Both the position numbers and the translations under genes were made by a program. 64,000 nt of DNA from Pararhodobacter sp. SW119. Its GTDB lineage: Bacteria > Pseudomonadota > Alphaproteobacteria > Rhodobacterales > Rhodobacteraceae. The stretch spans positions 94,210 to 158,209 of the forward strand of contig NZ_JADDJF010000006.1 in NCBI RefSeq assembly GCF_017811755.1, in the 5' to 3' direction. Shown here one piece after another: positions 8,438 to 17,458 of the stretch (its first letter is position 1; the number at the start of each line of letters is the position of its first letter). Below the pieces are notes generated by a model that saw nothing but the letters and a program-made list of their open reading frames with translations, searched no databases and was not told the origin of the DNA.

Positions 8438-9637
8438 TCAAAGGTTCAGCAAGGTCTTGGTGATGATCCCGCGCTGGATCTCGTTCGAGCCGCCATAGAT
8501 CGAAAGCTTGCGGTTGTTCAGGTATTGCGGCGCGGCTGCGGCCGCATATTCCGGTCCGATCGGCTCGTGATTGGTCCCCTCTTCCAAGAGTTCCGAGGCG
8601 AAGGGCATCGCGTAGGGGCCGACGGCGCGGCGCGTCAGGAAGTTGATCTCCTGACGGATCTGTGTGCCCTTGATCTTCAGCATCGAGCTTTCGGGACCGG
8701 GTGCCTGTCCGGCCTCCGCCTGCGCCACCACGCGCAGATTGGTCGTCGCCATCGCCATGAGGTCGATCTCGACCTGAGCCATGCGCGCGGCGAAGAACGG
8801 ATTCTCGCTCAGCGGCCGGCCGCCCGACATCTCGGTGGCGGCGATACGCTTGAGATTGGCCAGGCCGGCACTGGCAAACCCCACGCCTGCGATCCCTGTG
8901 CGTTCGTGCGTCAGCAGGTACTTGGCGTAGGTCCAGCCCTTGTTTTCCTCTCCCACCAGGTTCTCCACCGGCACCCGGACATCGCTGAAGAAGACCTCGT
9001 TCACTTCGGTCGAGCCGTCGATCAGCACGATCGGGCGCACCTCGATCCCCGGCGTGTTCATGTCGATCAGCAGGAAGGATATCCCTTGCTGCGGCTTCTC
9101 GGCCTGCGGATCGGTGCGTACCAGGCAGAAGATCCAGTCGGCATGCTGGCCCAGCGTCGTCCAGGTCTTCTGCCCATTGACGACGTATTCGTCGCCCTCG
9201 CGCACCGCCGTGGTGCGCACACTGGCCAGGTCCGACCCGGCGCCCGGTTCGGAATAGCCCTGGCACCACCAGTCGTCGTCATTGAGGATGCGCGGCAGAT
9301 AATGTGCCTGCTGCTCGGAGCTTCCGAACTTCATCAGGACAGGGCCGAGCATGTTCAGGCCGAAGGGGACGACCCGCGGGGCATGGGCGGCGGTCACTTC
9401 CTCGTCGAGGATGTGTCGCTGGACCGCGCTCAGTTCCGCGCCACCGTGGGCCTTGGGCCAGTTCGGTGCCAGCCAGCCCTTCTCGCGCAGTCTTGCGTGC
9501 CACTCCAGATAGTCGTCCTTGCTCAGGTGTCGACCAAGGCGGACCTTGTCGGACAGCCGCTTCGGCAACCGGTCGCGCAGGAAGGCGCGGACCTCGTCGC
9601 GGAAAGCGCGCTCTTCGGGCGTGTAGCTCAGATCCAT
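8438..9637 (-). CDS. Acyl-CoA dehydrogenase family protein (second of a pair by position)
   Basis: FAD-dependent acyl-CoA dehydrogenase, 399 residues. It carries the canonical flavin strand GYSEPGAGSDLASVRTTAVREGDEYVVNGQKTWT-type segment in the middle domain (positions roughly 130-165) and the C-terminal YGGSNEIQRGIITKTLLNL that ends many family members and contacts the flavin adenine. It lies 13 bp upstream of the other dehydrogenase gene and 10 bp after the thiolase gene. Together they would introduce the 2,3-double bond in an acyl-CoA. No enoyl-CoA hydratase or 3-hydroxyacyl-CoA dehydrogenase is in the operon, so these must come from elsewhere. Confidence 0.93.
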   Translation of the reverse strand: MDLSYTPEERAFRDEVRAFLRDRLPKRLSDKVRLGRHLSKDDYLEWHARLREKGWLAPNWPKAHGGAELSAVQRHILDEEVTAAHAPRVVPFGLNMLGPVLMKFGSSEQQAHYLPRILNDDDWWCQGYSEPGAGSDLASVRTTAVREGDEYVVNGQKTWTTLGQHADWIFCLVRTDPQAEKPQQGISFLLIDMNTPGIEVRPIVLIDGSTEVNEVFFSDVRVPVENLVGEENKGWTYAKYLLTHERTGIAGVGFASAGLANLKRIAATEMSGGRPLSENPFFAARMAQVEIDLMAMATTNLRVVAQAEAGQAPGPESSMLKIKGTQIRQEINFLTRRAVGPYAMPFASELLEEGTNHEPIGPEYAAAAAPQYLNNRKLSIYGGSNEIQRGIITKTLLNL

Positions 9638-9647
9638 GATGTTTCCT

Positions 9648-10823
9648 TCAGAAAATCTCGAACAGTCCGGCCGCGCCCTGCCCGCCGCCGATACACATGG
9701 TCACGACACCGTAGCGCGCGCCGCGCCGGTGGCCTTCGCGCAGAAGGTGCCCGGCCATTCGTGCCCCGGTCATGCCGAAGGGATGGCCGATGGCGATCGA
9801 GCCGCCATTCACGTTGTAGCGCTCGGGATCGATACTCAAGCGGTCGCGGCAGTAGAGCGCCTGGCTGGCGAACGCCTCGTTGAGTTCCCAGAGGTCGATG
9901 TCATCGACCGACAGGCCCGCGCGTTCCAGCAGGCGCGGCACCGCAAAGACCGGTCCGATGCCCATTTCGTCCGGTTCGCATCCAGCGACCGCGTAACCGC
10001 GAAACGCGCCCATCGGCGAAAGCCCCTGGCGTGCCGCCTCGTCGGCGTTCATCAGAACCAGCGCCGCCGCCCCGTCCGACAGTTGCGAGGCGTTGCCGGC
10101 GGTGATGAAATGATCCTCGCCGCGCACCGGGTCCAGCTTCGCCAACCCCTCCAGCGTCGTGCCCGGCCGATTGCATTCGTCCCGGTCGAGCGTGATCGTG
10201 CGTTCGGTGGTTTCACCCGTTGCCTTGTCGGTCACGTTCATCACCGTCTCTATCGGCACGATCTCGTCCTTGAAGAGACCCGCCTCCTGCGCCGCCGCGA
10301 TACGTTGCTGCGACCGCAATGCATAGGCGTCCTGCGCCGCGCGCGTCACGCCGTAGCGCGCGGCGACGATATCGGCGGTTTCGATCATCGCCATGTAGAG
10401 GTCGGGCTTGTTTTCCTCGATCCACGCCTCGCGCGAATGACGCGGCGGCGGCAGGTTCAGGCTGATGCTTTCGACACCGCCAACCAGCACCGCCTTGGCG
10501 CCTTCGGCAGTGATCATGTGCGCGCCCTGCGCCAGGGCCTGCAGGCCGCTGGCGCAGAATCGGTTGACGGTGGTGCCTGCCACCGAAACCGGCAGGCCGG
10601 CACGGATCGCCGCCTGCCGGCCCAGGTTGCCGCCGGTGACATGCTCGGGGTAGCCGGTGCCCCAGATGCTATCTTCGATCATCGCCGGGTCGACCCCGGC
10701 GCGCTGCACCGCCGCAGCGGCGACATGCCCGGCCATCGTCACGCCATGGGTGCGATTGAACGCGCCGCGTCCGGCTTTTCCGATGCCGGTGCGGGCGGTG
10801 GATACAATGACGGCTTCGGGCAT
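9648..10823 (-). CDS. Thiolase family acetyl-CoA C-acyltransferase
   Basis: Cytoplasmic thiolase of 391 residues, first gene of the acyl-CoA operon. The nucleophilic Cys is in [13 protein letters not shown], the catalytic His in [17 protein letters not shown], and the second Cys in [17 protein letters not shown]. It would cleave 3-ketoacyl-CoA to acetyl-CoA and a shortened acyl-CoA, or run in reverse. The flavour is closer to degradative FadA/PcaF-type enzymes than to PhaA, and a PHA role is not suggested by its location. A GGAGG site lies just ahead of the ATG. Confidence 0.93.
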   Translation of the reverse strand: MPEAVIVSTARTGIGKAGRGAFNRTHGVTMAGHVAAAAVQRAGVDPAMIEDSIWGTGYPEHVTGGNLGRQAAIRAGLPVSVAGTTVNRFCASGLQALAQGAHMITAEGAKAVLVGGVESISLNLPPPRHSREAWIEENKPDLYMAMIETADIVAARYGVTRAAQDAYALRSQQRIAAAQEAGLFKDEIVPIETVMNVTDKATGETTERTITLDRDECNRPGTTLEGLAKLDPVRGEDHFITAGNASQLSDGAAALVLMNADEAARQGLSPMGAFRGYAVAGCEPDEMGIGPVFAVPRLLERAGLSVDDIDLWELNEAFASQALYCRDRLSIDPERYNVNGGSIAIGHPFGMTGARMAGHLLREGHRRGARYGVVTMCIGGGQGAAGLFEIF

Positions 10824-11296
10824 GGGGGCCTCCGGTGGGATCGGGCAAGACGTTGCGCGGTAAAGGGCGCGGGTGGCTGGATCCGGGCCGTCGGGATTGC
10901 CCTGCCCGCGCGACTTCCGGTCGCCAGCGGCCCGTTCACCTGTCCCCCACCCTCTTTCGGAAAACAGGTTAGTGTCCTCTGTTGCGGACAGTCAACCGAC
11001 AATCCGGGACCTGCGCGCCCCCGCGCCTGCGGCTCCCGGACTGTTCGCGCCAGCGACCCCTATCGGACCTTGTAACAGTCTCGGAAGACTCGCGATTGAT
11101 CTGCAAGCGATCCGAGACCAATTCGCGTCCACCTTGCATCTGCGCATGCACGAAGCGCTTGAGCAGACGCAATGCACATAATTTGGACGTCTCGTGGAAG
11201 GATTGCTGCTTCCAAGGCGCCTTCCTGCATATTTTTATTGCGTGGGGCGTTCCCCCGTGCGATGAGCCATTACCCAATTGGTTCGTTTTGGCCCAC
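10824..11296. other. Divergent intergenic region between thiolase operon and FadR-type regulator
   Basis: This 473-bp gap separates two divergent units. It contains a candidate minus-strand promoter with an embedded inverted repeat (10966-10995). Near the regulator start there is a CCAATTGG palindrome (11274-11281). The stretch 10982-11296 is open in the regulator's frame but its composition (Arg/Pro/Cys-rich, no family similarity) does not look coding. I see no RNA gene here. Confidence 0.6.
10966..10995 (-). promoter_or_regulatory. Candidate promoter/operator of the acyl-CoA operon
   Basis: On the minus strand TTGACT (10995-10990) and TAACCT (10971-10966) form a -35/-10 pair with 18-bp spacing. 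An inverted repeat, AGTGTCC (10971-10977) and GGACAGT (10986-10992), one mismatch apart from perfect symmetry, fills the space between the hexamers, so a repressor dimer bound there would block polymerase. The leader to the thiolase ATG would be about 135 nt. Confidence 0.45.
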
Positions 11297-11987
11297 ATGA
11301 TGACACCCGCCAACGACAATTCCTCTCTGGCGCTCGAACGGTTGCGCACGCTTCTTGCGGAGATGCCGCAGAACGGCGAAGCCCGCCTGCCCACCGAACG
11401 CGCGCTGGCCGAGACGCTGGGCATCTCGCGCAGGTCCGTGCGCCGCGCGATCGAGGTGCTGGAAGCGGAGGGCCAGGTCTGGCGGCGGCAGGGGTCCGGC
11501 ACCTATGCCGGGCCGCGGCCTGGCGCGCTGGACGCGCCCCCGCCGCAGGCGATCAATCCCATCGAGGTGATGGAGGTGCGCCTGCGCATCGAGCCGCAGA
11601 TCGCGCAGCTGGCCGCGTTGCGCGCCCGGCCCGAGGCGATCGAACGGATCTCGGCCCTCGTCGACCGACTGGACACGACCGGCGACGGCGACGAGCGCGA
11701 GCTTTGGGACAGCGCCCTGCACCGCGAGATCGCCCGCGCCTGCGACAATCGCATGTTCCTGATGATCTTCGACGCCATCGACCGTGCCCGCCACGACGAC
11801 CAGTGGCGCGCCCTTCGCGCCCGCGCGCGCAGCACCGCGAATTTCGCGATCTACCAGCGGCAGCACCGGGCGATCCGCGACGCCCTGGCCGGGCGCGACC
11901 CCGTCGCCGCGGGCGAGGCGATGCGCGCGCATATCCTGACGCTGAACGACAATCTGCATCGCCAGACCTCGCTGGAGGCCCTGCCGA

Positions 11988-11998
<11 letters not shown>
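11297..11998 (+). CDS. FadR/GntR family transcriptional regulator
   Basis: DNA-binding regulator of 233 residues. The N-terminal winged helix is clear (RLPTERALAETLGISRRSVRRAIEVLEAEGQVWRRQGSGTYAG, roughly residues 28-72) and the C-terminal helical FCD ligand domain has the metal-type residues in HREIARACDN and MRAHI. The stop overlaps the start of the first ABC ATPase gene by 11 bp, so it is the first gene of the peptide-importer operon and most likely its local regulator. The ATG at 11297 is taken since the upstream open frame has no regulator homology; an adjacent ATG at 11300 is equally possible. Confidence 0.88.
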
Positions 11999-12976
<978 letters not shown>

Positions 12977-12980
<4 letters not shown>

Positions 12981-14080
12981 GCGAGTTCATCCTCGAAACC
13001 CGCGATCTGCACCGACGCTTCCACATGGGCGGCGGGCTTTTGCAGAAGCAGTCCACGATCCACGCGGTCAACGGCGTCTGGCTGCAGGTCCGGCGCGGCG
13101 AGACCTTCGCCATCGTCGGCGAATCCGGCTGCGGCAAGTCCACGCTGGCGCGGCTTCTGCTGCGGCTGATCGAACCGTCCGAGGGTCAGGTCCACTACGA
13201 TGGGCGCGACCTGACCGCCCTTCCCGCCGCCGACATGCGCAAGCTGCGCGCCGAGTTGCAGTTCATTTTCCAGGATCCCTTCTCGTCGCTCAACCCGCGC
13301 ATGACGGTCGAACGCATCGTGGGCGAGCCATTGTCGGTACACACGACCCTGTCGGGCGCCGAGCGCCGCGCCAGGGTGGCCGAACTGCTGACCCGCGTCG
13401 GCCTTCGCCCCGAACATGCCGACCGCTACCCGCACGAATTCTCGGGCGGACAGCGCCAGCGGATCTGCATTGCCCGCGCCCTGGCCTGCGGCCCCAAGCT
13501 GCTGATCGGGGACGAACCGGTCTCGGCGCTGGATGTCTCGGTCCAGGCGCAGATCGTGAACCTGCTGGAGGATCTGAAGGACGAGTTCGGGCTGACGCTG
13601 ATCGTCATCGCGCACGATCTGGCGGTGATCCGGCACATGTCCGACCGGATCGCGGTCATGTATCTGGGCGAAATCGTCGAGCTTGCCCCGACCGAAACAC
13701 TCTTCTCGGCCCCCCGCCACCCCTACACGCAGGCCCTGCTGCAGGCGATTCCGGTGCCCGCCCCCGGCGCGCGCGGCGCGCGCACGGCGCTTGGCGGGGA
13801 CATCCCGTCGCCGGCCAATCCGCCCCCGGGCTGCAAGTTCCACACCCGCTGCCCACACGCGACCGAGCTTTGCGCGCGCGAGCGTCCCGTCCTGTCGGAG
13901 TCCGCGCCGGAACAACAGGTTGCCTGTCATCACTGGCGGACGATCCCTGCCCCCGACGCCACGGCGCTGCACATCGAGACCCGCAGCGCAGCCGCCGAAC
14001 GCCGCTTCGCGCTCTTTCGTGCGGCGAGTGCCGAAAAGACCATCCACCCCAACAAGGAGAAGGCAAATGACCACGCGTAA
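12977..14080 (+). CDS. Oligopeptide/dipeptide-type ABC transporter ATP-binding protein (DppF/OppF-like)
   Basis: Second ATPase of the importer, 367 residues, pairing with the previous gene as a heterodimer. Walker [10 protein letters not shown], signature [15 protein letters not shown], Walker [13 protein letters not shown], and the C-terminal [20 protein letters not shown] cysteine motif. The C-terminus carries about 45 extra residues after the usual end of OppF-type proteins and runs 14 bp into the gene for the binding protein, whose AAGGAGAAGG ribosome site lies inside this reading frame. Confidence 0.92.
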
Positions 14081-15572
14081 ACTCTTCGCGACGCTTCTGG
14101 CGTCCGCGGCGATGGCCGGTTCGGCCTACGCCGCCGACCTGCGCATCGGCCTGCAGGAAGACCCCGACGTGCTGGACCCGGATCAGGCGCGCACCTTCGT
14201 CGGCCGGATCGTGTTCGAATCGCTCTGCGACAAGCTGATCAACATCTCGCCCGACCAGCAGTTCATCCCCGAACTGGCGACCGAATGGTCCTGGTCCGAC
14301 GACGGGCTGACGCTCACCATGCAGCTGCGCGACGACGCCGTATTCCACGACGGGACGCCCCTCAACGCCGAAGCGGTGGTCGCCAACATCGACCGCTCGA
14401 AAAACCTGCCCGAGAGCCGCCGCAGGTCCGAACTGACCTCGGTCGAGAGTGTCGAGGCAACCGGCGAGTTCGAGGTGACCTTCACCCTCGCCAACCCCGA
14501 CGCGACGCTGCTCGCGCAGCTTTCGGACCGGTCGGGCATGATGCTGTCGCCCGCCGCCGCCGACGCCCAGGGGCTGGGTCTTGCGACGAATCCGGTCTGC
14601 TCGGGCCCCTACCGCTTTGTGGAGCGGATCGACCAGGATCGCATCGTGCTGGAGAAGTTCGCCGAGCACTACAATGCCGACGACTATCACATCGACCGCG
14701 TGATCTACCTGCCGATTCCGGACACGACCGTGCGTCTGGCCAACCTGCGCTCGGGCGATCTGCACATGCTGGAGCGGCTCGCGCCCTCGGATGCGGCGGG
14801 CGTGCAGTCCGATGGATCGCTGCAATTCGTCTCGGCGGTCAGCCAGGGCTATCAGGGCGTCACGGTGAACGTGAACAACGGCGAACGGGCCAACAATCCG
14901 TTCGGTCAGGACGCCCGCGTGCGCAAGGCCTTCTCGCTGGCGCTGGACCGCGAGGCGATCAACCAGGTCGTCTTCGAAGGCGTCTACGCGCCCGGCAACC
15001 AGCATGTCCCCCCGACCTCGCCCTGGTACGATGATAGCCACCCGGTCGAGGGCCGCGACATCGCGGCCGCGCGCGCGCTGATGGAGGATGCCGGCGTCGA
15101 CCGCATGCCGCTCGAAATCCAGGCCGCGAACAACCCGGTGCAACTGCAGCTGATGCAGGTCATCCAGTCGATGGTCGCCGAAGCCGGTTTCGACGTGTCG
15201 ATCCGCGCGACCGAATTCGCCTCGATGCTGCAGGCGCAGACCGCCGGCGACTACGAGGGAAGCCAGGTCGGCTGGTCGGGCCGCACCGACCCCGATGGCA
15301 ACCTGCACGCCTTCGTCACCTGTGAGGGGGGCCTGAACGACAGCCGCTTCTGCAGCGAAGAGGTCGATCGCCTGCTCAACGCCGCGCGCGAGGTCAACGA
15401 CATGGACGAGCGCCGCGCGATCTACGCGGAAGCGCAGGCGATCCTGATGGAGGAGATGCCGATCATCTACCTCTATCACCAGACCTGGCTCTGGGCGCTG
15501 CGCAACAACGTGACCGGCTTCGAAGGGTATCCCGACGGGATGATCCGCCTGGCCGGCGTGCGCGTCGAGTAA
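14067..15572 (+). CDS. Peptide-type ABC transporter substrate-binding protein (SBP family 5)
   Basis: Periplasmic binding protein of 501 residues with a Sec signal peptide ([22 protein letters not shown], cut before ADLRIG). The family 5 pattern is present: WSWSDDGLTLTMQLRDDAVFHDGTPLNAEAVV near residues 70-105, SGPYRFVERIDQD, and NPFGQDARVRKAFSLALDREAI. Family members bind di/oligopeptides, glutathione, opines or nickel. The downstream gamma-glutamyltransferase suggests a glutathione-like or other gamma-glutamyl ligand, but this is inference. A hairpin follows the stop codon. Confidence 0.92.
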   Translation: MTTRKLFATLLASAAMAGSAYAADLRIGLQEDPDVLDPDQARTFVGRIVFESLCDKLINISPDQQFIPELATEWSWSDDGLTLTMQLRDDAVFHDGTPLNAEAVVANIDRSKNLPESRRRSELTSVESVEATGEFEVTFTLANPDATLLAQLSDRSGMMLSPAAADAQGLGLATNPVCSGPYRFVERIDQDRIVLEKFAEHYNADDYHIDRVIYLPIPDTTVRLANLRSGDLHMLERLAPSDAAGVQSDGSLQFVSAVSQGYQGVTVNVNNGERANNPFGQDARVRKAFSLALDREAINQVVFEGVYAPGNQHVPPTSPWYDDSHPVEGRDIAAARALMEDAGVDRMPLEIQAANNPVQLQLMQVIQSMVAEAGFDVSIRATEFASMLQAQTAGDYEGSQVGWSGRTDPDGNLHAFVTCEGGLNDSRFCSEEVDRLLNAAREVNDMDERRAIYAEAQAILMEEMPIIYLYHQTWLWALRNNVTGFEGYPDGMIRLAGVRVE

Positions 15573-15579
15573 CCGACAC

Positions 15580-15604
15580 GTGGGCGCCCGCGACGGGCGC
15601 CCAC
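15580..15604 (+). promoter_or_regulatory. Intercistronic hairpin after the binding-protein gene
   Basis: GTGGGCGCCCG and CGGGCGCCCAC form an 11-bp perfect stem with a CGA loop seven bases after the stop codon of the binding-protein gene and 23 bp before the first permease. No run of T follows, so full termination is unlikely. Such hairpins in importer operons usually protect the upstream mRNA and raise binding protein over permease levels. Confidence 0.7.
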
Positions 15605-15626
15605 CCCTCCACCCCGGGGTTTCGCG

Positions 15627-16574
15627 ATGCTCTCCTACATCCTGCGGCGCATCCTGATCGCGATCCCGACACTCTTGCTGGTGTCGGTCTTCGTCTTCAT
15701 GCTGCAAAAGCTTTTGCCCGGCGACCCGGCGCTGGTCATGGCCGGCGAAGAACGCGACCCCGAGGTGCTGGCCTATCTGCGCGAACAGTACCGGCTGAAC
15801 GATCCGCTGATCGTGCAGTATTTCCACTGGCTCTGGAACGTGCTGCAGGGCGACCTGGGGATGAGCCTGCGCACGCAGCATCCGGTGACGAAACTGATCG
15901 CGGACAAGCTGCCGGTGACCATCCAGCTTGCCGTCATGGCAATGTTCTTCGCCTTCCTCGTAGGCATTCCCGCCGGCATCATCTCGGCGGTGCGCAAGGG
16001 AACGCTGATCGACTACATCGCGAACTTCATCGCCCTCTCTGGCCTGTCGATCCCGAACTTCTGGCTCGGCATCCTCCTGATCCTGCTGGTGTCGGTCAAT
16101 CTGGGCTGGCTTCCCGCCTCGGGTTACGAGCCCTTCTGGCGCGATCCGGTCAGGTCCCTCGAGACGATGATCATGCCGGCTTTCGTCCTCGGCACGGCGC
16201 TGGCGGCGACGCTGATGCGGCACACCCGCTCGGCCATGCTGGGGGTTCTGCAGTCGGACTATGTGCGCACCGCCCGCGCCAAGGGCCTGCGCGAAAAGGT
16301 CGTGATCCTGAAACATTCATTCCGCAATGCCGTCCTGCCCATCGTCACGCTTTCGGCGCTGCTATTCGGCGAGCTTCTGGCCGGCGCCGTGTTGACCGAG
16401 CAGATCTTCACCATCCCGGGCTTCGGCAAGCTGATCGTGGATGCCGTCTTCAACCGCGACTACGCCGTCGTGCAGGGCGTCGTGCTGTGCGTCGCGGTGG
16501 GCTTCATCCTGATGAACCTCATCGCCGATGTCCTCTACGTCCTGCTCAACCCGCGCATGAGGCAGACGCTATGA
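15627..16574 (+). CDS. Peptide-type ABC transporter permease (DppB/OppB-like)
   Basis: Inner-membrane permease of 315 residues. The N-terminal MLSYILRRILIAIPTLLLVSVFVFML is the classic first helix of DppB-type proteins, and the ATPase-contact loop reads DYVRTARAKGLREKVVILKHSFRNAVLPIVT. The last residues FGKLIVDAVFNRDYAVVQGVVL and the LLNPRMR end are also standard. It overlaps the second permease by four bases (ATGA) and would form the channel with it. Confidence 0.94.
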   Translation: MLSYILRRILIAIPTLLLVSVFVFMLQKLLPGDPALVMAGEERDPEVLAYLREQYRLNDPLIVQYFHWLWNVLQGDLGMSLRTQHPVTKLIADKLPVTIQLAVMAMFFAFLVGIPAGIISAVRKGTLIDYIANFIALSGLSIPNFWLGILLILLVSVNLGWLPASGYEPFWRDPVRSLETMIMPAFVLGTALAATLMRHTRSAMLGVLQSDYVRTARAKGLREKVVILKHSFRNAVLPIVTLSALLFGELLAGAVLTEQIFTIPGFGKLIVDAVFNRDYAVVQGVVLCVAVGFILMNLIADVLYVLLNPRMRQTL

Positions 16575-17437
16575 GCGCCACATCCGCCATCGCCCTTCCC
16601 ACACGCAGCCGCAGCCGCGCCTGGAAGAAGCTGCGCGCCAACCGCGCGGCACTTGTCGGCGCGGTCGTCGTGATCACCTTCGTCCTGCTTGCGGTTCTGG
16701 CGCCGATCTTGCCCATCGCCGATCCGGCTACGACCGACTGGGGCAAGATCCGCCTCGCCCCCTCGGCCGAGCATTGGCTCGGCACAGACGAGATCGGGCG
16801 CGACCTCTTTTCGCGCATGGTCTGGGGCGCGCGCGCCTCGCTTCTGGCCGGCGTCGTCTCGGTCCTGATCGCGGTGGTGATCGGCGTGCCCTTCGGGCTG
16901 GTCGCGGGCTATTTCGGCGGCTGGACCGACAGCATCATCGCGCGCGCGACCGACGCGCTGCTGGCCATGCCCTTCCTGATCCTGGCGATCGCGCTGGCCG
17001 CGTTCCTGGGTCCCAGCCTGACCAACGCGATGATCGCCATCGGCCTGTCCGCCGTGCCGATCTTCATTCGCCTCACCCGCGGGCAGGTGCTCTCGGTCAA
17101 GACCGAGGATTACGTCGAGGGCGCGCGCGCCATAGGCCTCGGCAACCTCGCGATCATGGCGGTCTACATCCTGCCCAACGTGATCCCACCGATCCTGGTG
17201 CAGGCGACGCTGACCGTCGCCACGGCGATCATCGCCGAGGCGTCGCTCTCCTTCCTCGGCCTCGGTCAGCAGCCGCCCTCGCCCAGTTGGGGGTCGATGC
17301 TGAACACCGCCAAGAACTTCCTCAGCCAGGCGCCGTGGATGGCGATCTGGCCGGGGGCGGCGATTTTTCTGGTCGTGATGGGCTTCAACCTGATGGGCGA
17401 CGGGCTGCGCGACGCGCTCGACCCGCGCGAACACTGA
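16571..17437 (+). CDS. Peptide-type ABC transporter permease (DppC/OppC-like)
   Basis: Second channel subunit, about 288 residues. The Dpp/OppC N-terminal domain is visible (SRAWKKLRANRAALVGAVVVITFVLLAVLAPIL) and the HWLGTDEIGRDLFSRMVWGARASL block. The ATPase-contact loop is EDYVEGARAIGLGNLAIMAVYILPNVIPPILV, and the protein ends MGFNLMGDGLRDALDPREH, a standard terminus. The ATG at 16571 overlaps the previous stop, which rules out the longer open frame. Confidence 0.93.
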   Translation: MSATSAIALPTRSRSRAWKKLRANRAALVGAVVVITFVLLAVLAPILPIADPATTDWGKIRLAPSAEHWLGTDEIGRDLFSRMVWGARASLLAGVVSVLIAVVIGVPFGLVAGYFGGWTDSIIARATDALLAMPFLILAIALAAFLGPSLTNAMIAIGLSAVPIFIRLTRGQVLSVKTEDYVEGARAIGLGNLAIMAVYILPNVIPPILVQATLTVATAIIAEASLSFLGLGQQPPSPSWGSMLNTAKNFLSQAPWMAIWPGAAIFLVVMGFNLMGDGLRDALDPREH

Positions 17438-17458
17438 TCATTTCTCCGGAGGAACCGC

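Noticed and set aside
10982..11296. N-terminal extension of the FadR-type regulator
   Set aside because: The frame is open, but the predicted residues are Arg/Pro/Cys-rich and unrelated to the family, and the normal winged-helix start lies just after the ATG at 11297.
13656..16316. A very long minus-strand open frame opposite the peptide importer genes, and similar ones at 17438-19600, 28119-30788 and 11553-12962
   Set aside because: They lie exactly antisense to well-supported genes, have low-complexity Arg/His/Asp-rich products typical of reversed high-GC coding sequence, and match no family.
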